Shown: positions 25,969 through 36,560, counted from the first letter of the stretch. The stretch: DNA of 64,000 bases from JAVJSF01 sp040219555 (GCA_040219555.1 JAVJSF010000001.1:111391-175390); one strand, 5' to 3'. The notes: generated from the sequence alone by a model not told the origin. Translations and numbers: made by a program.

Positions 25969-26966
25969 CGCTTGTGGCGGAACCAGGCGATCAGGCCGGC
26001 CGCGAAGGCGGCCATCAGCAGCAGCGGGAACGCCAGCGACATCACGCCGTCACCGCTGAAGGGCAGCACCTCGACGTTCATCCCGTAGATGCCGGCGATC
26101 AGGCTCAGCGGCAGCACGATGGCCGACATGATGGTGAGCAGGCGGATGATGTCGTTCAGGCGGTGCGTGATCACCGATTCGTTGGTGGCCTCGAGCGCTT
26201 CTGCCACCTCCTTGTAGTTCTCCAGGAGGTCCCAGATCCGCTCGCTCTTGTCCACGATGTCATCGAAGTAGAGCTCGAGGTCGCTGGGGGCGTGGCGCCG
26301 GGCGTTGCGCTCGAGCAGCGACAGTGTCGGCCGCTGCGGCTTCACGATCTTCCGGTAGTTGATGATCTCCTGCTTGGCGTTCGAGATGTCGCGCACCATG
26401 TCCTCGGTGCTCTCGTCCTCGAACAGGGCGTCCTCGATGCGGTCCAGCTTGAAGCCGATCTTGTCGAGGATCGGGAAGCAGTAGTCGTACATCGTGTCGA
26501 CGATCTCGTAGAGCAGGTAGCCCGCGCCCTTGCCCATCACGTCGTCGCGGACGCGCTCGGCCCGCTCGGCCCGCGACCAGAGGCCCGACAGCGCCTTCAG
26601 CGGCTCGTTGGGCAGCGTGATCACCAAGCCGTCCGCCACGAAGATGTTCAGCTCGGCCGGCTGGAGGCGCCCGGTGCGCTTGTCGAAACGCGGGAAGTGG
26701 AGGACCACGAAGAGGTACTCGGCGTAGGTGTCGATCTTCGGGCGCTGTCGCCGGCGCGAGAGCACGTCCTCGAGGTCCAGGTGGTGGAACTCGTAGTTGT
26801 CCGCCAGCCAGGCGGTGTCGCGCTCGGTGGGCTGGTCGATGTTGAGCCAGGTGAGGCCATGGGCCTCCAGCCGGCGGACGTCCGGCTCGGCCCGGTCAGC
26901 GGCAAGCGCGGCGGCGCCCTCGGGGGCGCCGGCCTGGCCTCGGCGGATCTTGGGAAGGCTCGCCAT
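25959..26966 (-). CDS. corA: CorA-family magnesium/cobalt transporter
   Basis: About 335 aa. Long alpha/beta cytoplasmic domain (LDLEDVLSRRRQRPKIDTYAEYLF), stalk helix, then two membrane segments with the selectivity motif YGMN near the C-terminus (IAGIYGMNVEVLP) and a basic last tail (WFRHKRWL). ATG 26966 follows GGGGAT; a longer frame begins at 27023. First gene of corA-HIT-manB-ABC-permease, all overlapping. Confidence 0.88.
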   Translation of the reverse strand: MASLPKIRRGQAGAPEGAAALAADRAEPDVRRLEAHGLTWLNIDQPTERDTAWLADNYEFHHLDLEDVLSRRRQRPKIDTYAEYLFVVLHFPRFDKRTGRLQPAELNIFVADGLVITLPNEPLKALSGLWSRAERAERVRDDVMGKGAGYLLYEIVDTMYDYCFPILDKIGFKLDRIEDALFEDESTEDMVRDISNAKQEIINYRKIVKPQRPTLSLLERNARRHAPSDLELYFDDIVDKSERIWDLLENYKEVAEALEATNESVITHRLNDIIRLLTIMSAIVLPLSLIAGIYGMNVEVLPFSGDGVMSLAFPLLLMAAFAAGLIAWFRHKRWL

Positions 26967-27072
26967 CGATCCCCGGCCCCGCGTCGGCAGTGGTGGTCGT
27001 CGTTCCGGCCATCCGTCGATCATCGCACACCGCGCGCGCCCGCAGGCGCGCGACCCACCGCCCCGGGGGCCG

Positions 27073-27717
27073 CTACTCGATCAGGCCGTTGCGGTACGCG
27101 AAGCGGGTGGCCTCGGTGCGGTTACCCACCCGGAGCTTGCGGTAGATGTTCGACAGGTGGAACTTGACGATCTGCTCGGTGACATAGAGGCGACTGGCGA
27201 TGTCGAGGTTCGAGAGCCCCTCCGCCACCAGGCGCAGGATCGAGAGCTCGCGGTCCGTGAGGCCGGCCGTGGGCGGGGCGGAGGCGGCCGCCGGCTCCGT
27301 CGCGGCCCCCGTCCCGTCCTCGCCGGACGCGCGCGCGCCGGGATGGTAGACGGTCCCCTCGACCACCTGGCGCACGGTGGAGGGGAGATCGAGCGGGTTG
27401 ATGGACTTCACGACGTAGCCGGCCGCCCCCTGGCGCAGCGCCTGCTCGATGTGCTCGGGGTCGTCGAACATCGAGAGGATGATGACCTTCAGGTCCGGGT
27501 GGTCGCGACGCAGGTGACCGAGCGTGCTGAGGCCGTCGCCCTTGGGCATCCGCAGGTCGAGGATGACGACGTCGGGACTCACCTGCGGGACCAGGGCGAG
27601 CATCTCCTCGCCGTTCATCGCCTCGCCCACCACGGTGATGTCCGGAGCCGCCTCCAGGGCACGCCTGATGCCGTCGAGCATCAGGCGATGATCGTCGGCG
27701 ATCGCGACGCGCAGCAT
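27073..27717 (-). CDS. NarL/FixJ-type response regulator (receiver + LuxR HTH)
   Basis: 214 aa. Receiver domain with acidic pair ADDH, phospho-acceptor Asp in VVILDLRMP, conserved Ser in ILSMF and Lys in YVVKS; Ala/Gly-rich linker (residues about 125-150); LuxR-type HTH LTDRELSILRLVAEGLSNLDIA...TVKFHLSNIYRKL in the C-terminus (with EQIVKFHLSN). ATG 27717 gives the family N-terminus LRVAIADD; GTG 27768 would add 17 residues. Likely partner of the kinase at 28372. Confidence 0.88.
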   Translation of the reverse strand: MLRVAIADDHRLMLDGIRRALEAAPDITVVGEAMNGEEMLALVPQVSPDVVILDLRMPKGDGLSTLGHLRRDHPDLKVIILSMFDDPEHIEQALRQGAAGYVVKSINPLDLPSTVRQVVEGTVYHPGARASGEDGTGAATEPAAASAPPTAGLTDRELSILRLVAEGLSNLDIASRLYVTEQIVKFHLSNIYRKLRVGNRTEATRFAYRNGLIE

Positions 27718-27850
27718 GCGGGAGTGCGAGGGGAGAGGCTCGGGCACGTGGTCCTCGGTCCTTGGCACGGATGGCGCGCTGAGCCATCCGTTCTACACCC
27801 GCAAGCCTACCCGTACGGGGGGCCTGCCGCGCCCGGACCGGGCCCCGCGG

Positions 27851-28222
27851 TCAGGCCCGGTGGGCCAGGCTCAGGCTCCGGACCGCGCTCACGATCTCCG
27901 ACGCCGGGACGCCCTTGAACAGGTGGGCACCGACGCCCGCCTCGGTGGCCGCGTCCGGGCCGGCCGTCTCTCCCACCGACAGCAGCAGCACGGCGATACC
28001 CGGGTTGAGGCGACGGATGTCGTTGCTGGCGTCGAGGCCGTTGAGCCCGGGCATCGCCAGGTCCATCACCACCACGTCCGGCGCCAGCTCGACGGCCGTG
28101 GCGACCGCCACCTCGCCGTCACCGACCTCCGCGACGATGGTCATGTCGCCCTCGCGTTCCAGCAGGCGGCGCAGCGCCCGGCGGAAGCCGGGGTTGTCGT
28201 CCGCCAGGACGATGCGGATCAT
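27851..28222 (-). CDS. Stand-alone response regulator receiver protein
   Basis: 123 aa, receiver domain only: ADDN at the N-terminus, phospho-acceptor in VVVMDLAMPGLNG, LLLSVGE and the Lys in LFKGV. It has no output domain, so it may act as a phosphate sink or by protein contact. Upstream of the NarL-type regulator by 83 bp and divergent from the histidine kinase. Confidence 0.82.
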   Translation of the reverse strand: MIRIVLADDNPGFRRALRRLLEREGDMTIVAEVGDGEVAVATAVELAPDVVVMDLAMPGLNGLDASNDIRRLNPGIAVLLLSVGETAGPDAATEAGVGAHLFKGVPASEIVSAVRSLSLAHRA

Positions 28223-28371
28223 CGGCGCCGGAACCCCCCGCGCGGGCCACGATCGGTCGATGGGGGCGTCGGCTCCATGGCGGGCACGTTCGCAGATGCC
28301 CAGGAGGGGATCACTAGCCGGGCGGCCGGTTCGCCCGCGCGGTTCGTATAGGTTGGCCGCAGGCCAGAACC

Positions 28372-29574
28372 ATGGATCAGACCCGCCCCGACAGCCCTCT
28401 GGACCCCGCCGCCGTCCGCGCGCTGGTGGAGGTCACATCGGCCGGCGCGGGCTCCGGTGCATCGCTCGAGGAGATCGCCGGCGGGGCCGCCGCAGCGGCG
28501 GGCGGCGAGCGGGCGGCCATCTGGGCCCCGGGGCCGGAGGGGACCGAGACCTTCGTCGCGCAGGGAGCGCGGCCCGACGCCGCGGAGGCCATCGGACGCG
28601 CCCTCGAGCCGCTCACCGTGCCCGGCATCCCCCAGGCCGAGGCTGCGGTACCCGACGCGCGGGCCCCCGACCCGCCCGCGTGCGCCCTGGCCGCCCTGGG
28701 TGCCGCGGCGGGGGTCGCCGTGCCGGTACCGATGGGCGACGTGGTGGGCGCACTGATGCTGGTGGAGTGCGCGGACTGGGAGGGGCTCGACCCGCTGCGC
28801 CGGCATGCCGTGCGCGTGGCGGCCGCGCGCGCCGGCGGGGTCCTGGAGGCGCGCCGCCTCCGTCGCGACCTCGAGCGCAGCATGGAGCAGATACTCCTGA
28901 CCGACGAGCGGATGCTGGGCCGCATGGGGCTGGACATCCACGACGGCCCCACCCAGCAGCTGTCCGTGGCGCTGCTGGAGGTGCAACTGCTCGAGGCGGA
29001 ACTCGGCGATGCCCAGGCCTCGGGGCAGCCCGCCCCGGCCACCCTGGGCCCTGCCCTGGCACGCATCTACGAGACGGTGGGGGGCGCGCTGCATGAGATG
29101 CGTGAGCTGATCGGCCACCTGCGGCCGGCGCAGTTCGAGGACCGGCGGCTCACCGAGATCCTGCAGGACGCCATCGCCGGCTTCGAGCGCCGCACCGACT
29201 GCCAGGTGGAGGCCACCTGGCTGGGTGAGTTCCCGGTCAACGGCGTCTCGATCACTCAGCGCATCACCTTCTACCGGATCCTCCAGGAGACCCTCACCAA
29301 CGCCCATCGCCACGGCAACGCGTCCCACGTGCGCGTGACGGTCACCGAGGAGTGTGCCGGCGTGGGCATCGAGGTGGCCGACGACGGCGTCGGCTTCGAT
29401 GTGGAGGACGCCGCGCCGCGCGGCGGCCAGACGCTGGCCCGCTTCGGGCTCGACGGCATGCGCGACCGCGCCCAGGTGCTGGGCGGCTCGTTCGCGGTGG
29501 TGAGCGAGCCGGACGCCGGGACGACGGTGCGGGTGTTCCTGCCGCGCTGGGGCGGGGTCGAGGCACCCTCCTGA
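28372..29574 (+). CDS. GAF-domain sensor histidine kinase, NarL-partner (HisKA_3) type
   Basis: 400 aa, no membrane segments. Residues about 20-170 form a GAF-like sensor. The HisKA_3 phospho-acceptor is His190 in LDIHDGPTQQLSVALLE, followed by HATPase_c with the N box FYRILQETLTNAHRHGNASH, VADDGVGFD, and G box FGLDGMRDRAQVLGG. Soluble sensor of an unknown cytoplasmic signal. The receiver genes lie divergently 149 bp away. Confidence 0.88.
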   Translation: MDQTRPDSPLDPAAVRALVEVTSAGAGSGASLEEIAGGAAAAAGGERAAIWAPGPEGTETFVAQGARPDAAEAIGRALEPLTVPGIPQAEAAVPDARAPDPPACALAALGAAAGVAVPVPMGDVVGALMLVECADWEGLDPLRRHAVRVAAARAGGVLEARRLRRDLERSMEQILLTDERMLGRMGLDIHDGPTQQLSVALLEVQLLEAELGDAQASGQPAPATLGPALARIYETVGGALHEMRELIGHLRPAQFEDRRLTEILQDAIAGFERRTDCQVEATWLGEFPVNGVSITQRITFYRILQETLTNAHRHGNASHVRVTVTEECAGVGIEVADDGVGFDVEDAAPRGGQTLARFGLDGMRDRAQVLGGSFAVVSEPDAGTTVRVFLPRWGGVEAPS

Positions 29575-29611
29575 TCGACCCGGTCGTCACGCCCGTCGCC
29601 AGCTAGCATCG

Positions 29612-30282
29612 GTGGTCGTGACCCCGGTCGACCCGTTCACCCGCGGTGCCCACGGCGCCCCCGCCGTCAAGGTCTGCGGACTGACGCGGCCCGACGAGGC
29701 GCTGGCCTGCGCCCGGCACGAGGTCTGGGGCATCGGCGTCGTCCTCGCCCCGGGCAGCCCGCGGCGGGTCGACGCCGCCACCGCGGCCGCCGTGTGCGCC
29801 GTCCTTCCCGCGGGCGTGGCCCGCGTGGGCGTGTTCGTGGACCCCGAGCCGACGGCCGTCGCCGCCGTGGCGCGCGGGGCGGGCCTCACCCACATCCAGG
29901 TCCATGGCCGGGCCGACATCGCGGCGCTGCGTGCCGCGACCGGCCTGCCGGTGATCCGGGGGGTCCGCGTCGACGGGCCGGCCGCCCTCGCCGACGCCGA
30001 GGCGGTATCCGGCGACCTCGTCCTGCTGGACGCGGCGGTCCCCGGCGCCCACGGGGGCACCGGCGTGACCTTCGACTGGGATCTCCTGGAGGCGCACCGC
30101 CCGTCGCGCCCGTTCGGCGTGGCAGGGGGGCTGTCGTCGTCCAATGTCGCCGAGGCCGTCGCGCGCCTGCGCCCGGCGCTGGTGGACGTCTCCAGCGGCG
30201 TCGAGCGGGCCCCGGGTCGCAAGGACCCCGCGCGCGTCGCCGCCTTCTGCGCCGCCATCACCCCACCCGTGGGAGCATCCGC

Positions 30283-30286
<4 letters not shown>
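29612..30286 (+). CDS. trpF: Phosphoribosylanthranilate isomerase
   Basis: 224 aa TIM barrel that converts PRA to CdRP in tryptophan synthesis. The catalytic Cys lies in VKVCGLTRPDEA; IQVHGRAD, VLLDAAVPGAHGGTG (general-acid Asp) and the C-terminal phosphate site VDVSSGVERAPGRKD are present. GTG 29612 or 29618. Its stop overlaps trpB by 4 bp; trpC and trpE are elsewhere. Confidence 0.92.
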
Positions 30287-31465
<1,179 letters not shown>

Positions 31466-31473
<8 letters not shown>

Positions 31474-32281
31474 GGCGCGCTCGCTCACCGGCGGAGCCGA
31501 GCGCATCCGCGCGGCGTTCTCCGGAGCCGGCCGGCCCCTGTTCATGCCGTACGTGATGGGCGGGTACCCCGACCTGGCCCAGAGCGCCGCGCTGGCGCGC
31601 GCCGTGGCGCCGCACGCGGACCTCATCGAGCTCGGCATCCCGTTCTCGGACCCGCTGGCCGACGGGGCCACCATCCAGGCGGCCGGGCAGGCGGCGCTGG
31701 ACGCCGGCACCACGCCCGACGACGTCATCGGGCTGGCGGCCGACCTGCGCGACGGGCCGCCCGTGGTGCTGATGACCTACGCCAACGTGATCCTGGCCGC
31801 CGGCATGGACGACTTCATGCGCCGGGCGGGCGAGGCGGGCGTGGCGGGAGTGATCGTCCCCGATGTGCCCGTCGACGAGGGCGACCGGCTGCGCGCGGCC
31901 GCACGCGCCCACGGGCTGGCGGTGATTCCGCTCGCGGCCCCCACCACCTCCGATGCGCGCCTGGCTCGCATCGGTGCGGAGGCGGAGGGCTTCGTCTACT
32001 GCGTGTCGGTGGCCGGCGTCACGGGGGGGGACGTGGCCGTGGACGAGGTGCTGCAGGGCTTCCTCGCCCGCGTCCGCCGGGCCACCGACGCCCCGCTGGC
32101 GGTGGGATTCGGCATCCGGAGCGCCGACCAGGTGGCGGCCGTGGGGCGGATCGCGGACGGGGTCATCGTGGCCAGCGAACTGATCCGGCGCGTCCAGGAG
32201 GCTCCCGATGCGGACGCCGGACGGGCCGCGGCGGTGGCGTTCGCGCGCGACGCACAGGCCGCTCTGGCGCGGCGCGACTGA
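31466..32281 (+). CDS. trpA: Tryptophan synthase alpha subunit
   Basis: 271 aa TIM barrel cleaving indole-3-glycerol phosphate and channelling indole to TrpB. Catalytic Glu in LIELGIPFSDPLADG and Asp in VIVPDVPVDEG; phosphate-binding GFGIRSADQ. Start overlaps trpB by 8 bp. Last gene of the trpFBA unit. Confidence 0.95.
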
Positions 32282-32461
32282 CCGCTCCGGGCGACCGCCG
32301 CGCCCATCGTGGTGGAACGGTGTCCGTGACGTGCGCTACGCTCTCGCCGCACCGTCACCGATCAGCGGAGGCGGGGCTGTACACCGCGGGATGAGAACGA
32401 CATCGATCGGCCGTTTGACCGGCGGTATCGGACGGGTCTCGCCGGATAAAGGAACGTTTGC
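32282..32461 (+). promoter_or_regulatory. Leader region of the cold shock gene
   Basis: 180 bp between trpA and csp with no coding frame of interest. GATAAAGGAACG supplies a clear ribosome-binding site before ATG 32462. TACGCT near 32335 could be a -10, which would give a 5' leader of about 115 nt, as in many csp genes. Structure and promoter are not proven. Confidence 0.25.
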
Positions 32462-32668
32462 ATGGCCGAAGGCGTCGTGAAGTGGTTCTCCGCAGAGAAG
32501 GGTTACGGGTTCATCACCCCGGATGACGGGGGCAAGGACCTGTTCGTGCACTTCTCCGAGATCCAGACTTCGGGCTATCGGAGCCTCGAGGAGGGACAGC
32601 GCGTGAACTTCGAGAGCCAGGAGGGCCCCAAGGGCCCCCAGGCCTCGAACGTCACCCCCGCGGTCTAG
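32462..32668 (+). CDS. csp: Cold shock domain protein
   Basis: 68 aa OB-fold nucleic-acid chaperone. RNP1-type KGYGFITPDDGGKDLFVHFS and RNP2-type segment are intact. Typical CspA length. Preceded by a long leader and followed by the nested inverted repeat at 32714-32768. Confidence 0.95.
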   Translation: MAEGVVKWFSAEKGYGFITPDDGGKDLFVHFSEIQTSGYRSLEEGQRVNFESQEGPKGPQASNVTPAV

Positions 32669-32713
32669 CTCCGGCACCGCCGGCGGGTGGCGGCGACGCC
32701 GCCCGCGGGAGAT

Positions 32714-32768
32714 CCACAACGCAGGACCATCCGGCGCGACCTCTCGGGGTCGCGCCGGTGCGTTGTGG
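32714..32768. terminator. Nested inverted repeat between csp and the kinase gene
   Basis: Outer arms CCACAACGCA / TGCGTTGTGG (10 bp) enclose a 7-base one-sided bulge and inner arms CCGGCGCGACC / GGTCGCGCCGG (11 bp) with loop TCTCGG. It lies between convergent stops and could terminate both transcripts. Confidence 0.65.
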
Positions 32769-32788
32769 CCCGTGGAGGGCCCGGGCGG

Positions 32789-34363
32789 TCAGTCGCCGCC
32801 ACCGTCGCAGGCACCGCTGAACACCGTGCCCCCGCTGACCGTGTAGCACTCCCCCGAGTCCGGGGACACCTGGGTGGAGTTGCCGATCTGAGGACCGTCG
32901 GCGTCCGACCCGACGAAGACCACGTACCAGGCCCCCGGCGAGAGCGCACCCAGCGCGGTGCTGCGGCCCTCGGCCACGCCCTCGGCCCTCCCCTCGGCCA
33001 GCCCCTCCTCGCGCCCCTCGTCGCGGCCCTGCTCGCGCCCCTCAGCGAGGCCGGTGCGCCGCCCCTGCAGGCGACCGTCCTCCAGGCCGGAGCGCCGGCC
33101 CGCAGCCCGCCCCTCGCGCACGCCCTGTGCCCGCCCGCGCGCGAAGCCGGCATCCAGGCCCACCCGGCGCCCCTCGGCGTACCCGCGCTCCTGTGCGCCG
33201 CTGGTGTCGGCGCTGGCCGAGCCCCACATCCATCCGCCCACCAGCGACCCTCCCAGCAGCAGGACCGCGGCCACGCCGATCGCGGCCGCCACGTCGCGGC
33301 CAAGGGCGATGGGCCGCCGCGGCGAGCGCCCGCCGAAGGCCTCGGTGGGGCGCTCGGGCAGCGGCGAGGGGGCGGCGGGTCCGGCCTCTGAGGTCCCGGG
33401 TGCGGGCCCCGCGCCGTCGTGGCCGGCGAAACGGGCGAGGGCGTGCGCCCAGGGGTCGCCGCCGCCGCCGGCCGAGGCCGCCGCCCCGGCCGCTGCTGTC
33501 GCGACGAGCGAGGTGGCCGATGCGCGTCCCGCCGGCACCGGGACCTCCAGGGCCACCCCCAGGGCATCCACCAGCTCGCGGGCGCCGGCCGGGCGCCCGC
33601 CGGGGTCCTTGGCCAGCCCGCGCGCCAGCACGGCGTCGACGGCCGCCGGCAGGGCGGGGGCCGCCTCGCTCGCCCGGGGCGGCTCATCGCGCACGTGGGC
33701 CAGCAGCACGGCGCTCGGTTCGCGGTGCACGAAGGGCGCTCGGCCGGTGAGCGTCTCGAACGCCACGGCCGCCAGCGCGTAGCGGTCCGAGGCGGCGTCG
33801 GCGGGCTCGCCCTCCACCTGCTCGGGCGAGACGTACTCGGCGGTGCCCAGCCAGTCCCCGCGCCTGGTCAGGCCCGGCATGTCATCCATCCGCACCAGGC
33901 CGAAGTCGCTCAGCACGGCGCCTCCGGCCGGGTCGAGCAGGATGTTGCCCGGCGTCAGGTCCCGGTGGACGGTCCCGTGCTCGTGGGCGAAGTCGACCGC
34001 GTCGGCGATGTCGCGCAGCACGGCCATCGCCGGCTCGGGGGCCAGGGCGCCGGCGCGGGCGATGCGGGCCGCCAGGGTGTCGCCGGGCACCAGGCGCATG
34101 GCGATGTAGGCCCGCCCGTCCACCTCGCCGGCGTCGTGGACGGTGACGATGCGCGGGTGCTCCAGGCGGCCGGCGGCGATGGCCTCCCGCCGGAAGCGCT
34201 CCAGGGCCCCTGGGCGGGTGAGGTGGCCGGCGTCGAAGACCTTGAGCGCCACGGGGCGGTCGAGGTCGATCTGCGTGGCGCGGTACACCACCGCCTGGCC
34301 GCCGCGGCCCAGCTCTGCGGCGATGCGGTAGCGCCCGAAGACCTCCCCGGGGATCAGGCGCAC
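32789..34363 (-). CDS. Membrane Ser/Thr protein kinase with (GX3)19 ectodomain
   Basis: 524 aa. Kinase domain residues 11-270: glycine loop GRGGQAVVY, Lys41 in VALKV, catalytic loop HRDLTPGN (133-140, Asp135), DFG at 153, and APE-like SPE. Thr137 replaces the Lys usual in HRDLKP. A Pro/Ala linker is followed by one membrane segment (358-380). Then glycine occurs at exactly every fourth residue from 394 to 466 (19 times), and a ~55-residue C-terminal tail with a Cys pair follows. No PASTA domains. Likely signals across the membrane. Confidence 0.85.
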   Translation of the reverse strand: MRLIPGEVFGRYRIAAELGRGGQAVVYRATQIDLDRPVALKVFDAGHLTRPGALERFRREAIAAGRLEHPRIVTVHDAGEVDGRAYIAMRLVPGDTLAARIARAGALAPEPAMAVLRDIADAVDFAHEHGTVHRDLTPGNILLDPAGGAVLSDFGLVRMDDMPGLTRRGDWLGTAEYVSPEQVEGEPADAASDRYALAAVAFETLTGRAPFVHREPSAVLLAHVRDEPPRASEAAPALPAAVDAVLARGLAKDPGGRPAGARELVDALGVALEVPVPAGRASATSLVATAAAGAAASAGGGGDPWAHALARFAGHDGAGPAPGTSEAGPAAPSPLPERPTEAFGGRSPRRPIALGRDVAAAIGVAAVLLLGGSLVGGWMWGSASADTSGAQERGYAEGRRVGLDAGFARGRAQGVREGRAAGRRSGLEDGRLQGRRTGLAEGREQGRDEGREEGLAEGRAEGVAEGRSTALGALSPGAWYVVFVGSDADGPQIGNSTQVSPDSGECYTVSGGTVFSGACDGGGD

Positions 34364-34482
34364 GGGTGGCCCCCGCAGGGGTGCTGGCGTGTGACGGTCC
34401 TCACGCTGATGGGGTTCGACGTGCGCGGGGCGGGTCCTCGCGCCCGCCGGTACCGTCCGGGGCGTCTGCCACCGTTCGGAGG

Positions 34483-36501
34483 GTGTCGACCGCCGTGCCC
34501 GCAGCCCCGTCCCTCGAATCGGCTCTGGGCCCCCTCGGGGAGCTTGCTCGCCAGGTGGGGGCGGCCGAGGCCGCCGGCGGCGAGGGTCCGCGGGGAGCGG
34601 CGGCCGTGGAGGAGGCGCTGGAGGCGCTGCGCGAGGAGTGGCGCGGTCACGCGGCGGGGGCGCGGCGCGAACTGGCGGCCGCCGTGTCGGCGCTGGTCGC
34701 GCGCCGCCCGGCCGCAGCCGCGGGCGACCCCGTGCCGCGGGGCCGGCCGGTGTCGGAGGCCCTCGGCGCGCTCGGCGTGCGCCGGCTGCGCCCCGGCCAG
34801 GACCGCGCCGTGGCGGCGGCGCTCGGCGGGCGGGACGCCCTGGTCATCATGGCCACCGGATCGGGCAAGTCCCTGTGCTACCAGGCGCCGGCGGCGGTCC
34901 TGGAGGGGCTCACGGTGGTCATCTCGCCGCTGATCGCCCTGATGTCCGACCAGATCGATGCCCTCACCCGGGCGGGGGTGGACGCGGCCGCTCTGAACTC
35001 GACGCTCGACGAGCAGGGCCAGCGCGACGTGCTGGCCCGGGCCCGGGCCCGGGAGCTCTCCCTGCTCTACGTGGCACCCGAGCGCTTCAACTCGCCGGCC
35101 TTCGTATCCGCGATGCGCGTCGCCCGCGTGGACCTGCTGGTGGTCGACGAGGCCCACTGCGTTTCAGAGTGGGGTCACGACTTCCGCCCCGACTACCGCC
35201 GGGTGGGCGCGTTCCGGCGCTCGCTGGCTCCGCGGGCGACGATGGCCCTCACGGCCACCGCGGCCGAGCGCGTCCGCGAGGACATCGTGCGCCGGGTGGG
35301 TCTGCAGGATCCGGTGGTGGTGGCCGGCGGGTTCGACCGGCCCAACATCGCGTTCGACGCGGTGTGGGCGGGCGGGTCCGGGTCTGTCGCCCGCAGACGG
35401 GGCCTGTTGCGCTCGGCGCTCGTGGCGGCGGGGGAGGGGAAGGCCATCGTCTACTGCGGCACCCGCAAGGTCGCCGACGAGACCGCCGAGGATCTGCGCG
35501 CCGCGGGGATCTCCGCCGTCAGCTACCACGCCGGCCGCTCGGACCGCGCCGAGGCCCAGGAGGCCTTCCGCACCGGCCGCGCCCGGGTGGTGGCCGCCAC
35601 CAACGCCTTCGGCATGGGCGTCAACGTCCCCGACGTGCGCCTGGTGGTGCACATCACGCTGCCGGACTCGCTGGAGCAGCTCTACCAGGAGGCCGGCCGG
35701 GCCGGCCGCGACGGCGAGCCGGCGCGGCACGTCATCGTGGCCGGCCCGGCGGATGAGGCCGCGGTGCGCCGGCGCATCGACCGCGCGCGCATCGGCGTGG
35801 GGCAGGTGGAGGCGCTGGTGCGCCGGGCGGCCGCGCGCGCCGACGCCGACGGCGCGTTCCGGCTGTCGCGCGAGGAGTGCGACGACGACACGGACGTGAT
35901 GCTCGCCCTGGCCGAGCGCGCGGGTGCCATCGAGCTGACCGGCGCGCCCGGGGGCGGCCGGGCGGGGCTGCTGCTGACCGAGGGGATCCTTCCTGGCCAG
36001 CGCGGCGAGCTCCAGCGCCTGGTGGCCGCGGAGGTGGATCGCAGGCGCTCCGGCCTGGCCGGCGCGGCGGCCTACGTGCGCGAGGAGACCTGCCGGCGGC
36101 GGATGCTCCTGGAGCACTTCGACGACCCGGCCGAGCCGGTGTCCGAGGAGCGCTGCTGCGATGTCTGTGACCCGCCCTCGGATCTGGTGGCCGCCCCGCT
36201 CGAGGTGGCACGGGGCTCGGGCCGGGCCGGGGCGGCCGGGTCTGGCCAGGAGGCCATGGAGCGGCTCAGCCACGGGGAACGCGTGAGGTTCGACGCCCTG
36301 CGCGCCTGGCGGGCCACCACCGCCAAGGCCATCGGCTGGCCGGCCTTCCGCGTATCGCCCAACCGGGCGCTGGCGGCCATCGCCCAGGCCGACCCGCGCG
36401 ACACCGAGGCCCTGGCCGCGGTGCTGGGAGTGGGACCGTGGCTGGTCGAGAACTACGGCGACGACGTCCTGGCGGTGCTGGCGCAGGTCCGCGCCGCCTG
36501 A
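34483..36501 (+). CDS. recQ: ATP-dependent DNA helicase RecQ
   Basis: 672 aa 3'-5' helicase. An extra ~85-residue helical N-terminus precedes the core. Core: ATGSGKSLCYQ (motif I), VDEAHCVSEWGHDFRPDY (motif II), LTATAAERVREDI, GMGVNVPDVRLVVH and QEAGRAGRDG. RQC zinc site: ETCRRRMLLEHF then CCDVCDPP. HRDC domain at the end. GTG 34483 has GGAGG immediately upstream (short spacing); GTG 34495 is an alternative. Divergent from the kinase. Confidence 0.92.
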   Translation: MSTAVPAAPSLESALGPLGELARQVGAAEAAGGEGPRGAAAVEEALEALREEWRGHAAGARRELAAAVSALVARRPAAAAGDPVPRGRPVSEALGALGVRRLRPGQDRAVAAALGGRDALVIMATGSGKSLCYQAPAAVLEGLTVVISPLIALMSDQIDALTRAGVDAAALNSTLDEQGQRDVLARARARELSLLYVAPERFNSPAFVSAMRVARVDLLVVDEAHCVSEWGHDFRPDYRRVGAFRRSLAPRATMALTATAAERVREDIVRRVGLQDPVVVAGGFDRPNIAFDAVWAGGSGSVARRRGLLRSALVAAGEGKAIVYCGTRKVADETAEDLRAAGISAVSYHAGRSDRAEAQEAFRTGRARVVAATNAFGMGVNVPDVRLVVHITLPDSLEQLYQEAGRAGRDGEPARHVIVAGPADEAAVRRRIDRARIGVGQVEALVRRAAARADADGAFRLSREECDDDTDVMLALAERAGAIELTGAPGGGRAGLLLTEGILPGQRGELQRLVAAEVDRRRSGLAGAAAYVREETCRRRMLLEHFDDPAEPVSEERCCDVCDPPSDLVAAPLEVARGSGRAGAAGSGQEAMERLSHGERVRFDALRAWRATTAKAIGWPAFRVSPNRALAAIAQADPRDTEALAAVLGVGPWLVENYGDDVLAVLAQVRAA

Positions 36502-36546
36502 GCCCGGCGGCGACCGCGGTGCGGGGAGGAGTATCCTCCACCAAGG

Positions 36547-36560
36547 CGAACGTGTGTTCG
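36547..36560. promoter_or_regulatory. LexA (SOS) box
   Basis: CGAACGTGTGTTCG matches the Gram-positive/actinobacterial SOS box: CGAAC and GTTCG half-sites with a 4-bp spacer. It lies 27 bp before ATG 36587 and 46 bp after the recQ stop. TATCCT at about 36532 may be the -10 of the promoter it controls. Confidence 0.75.

Noticed and set aside
29575..29611. Tryptophan attenuator before trpF
   Set aside because: The gap is 37 bp with no Trp-rich leader peptide or terminator/antiterminator pair.
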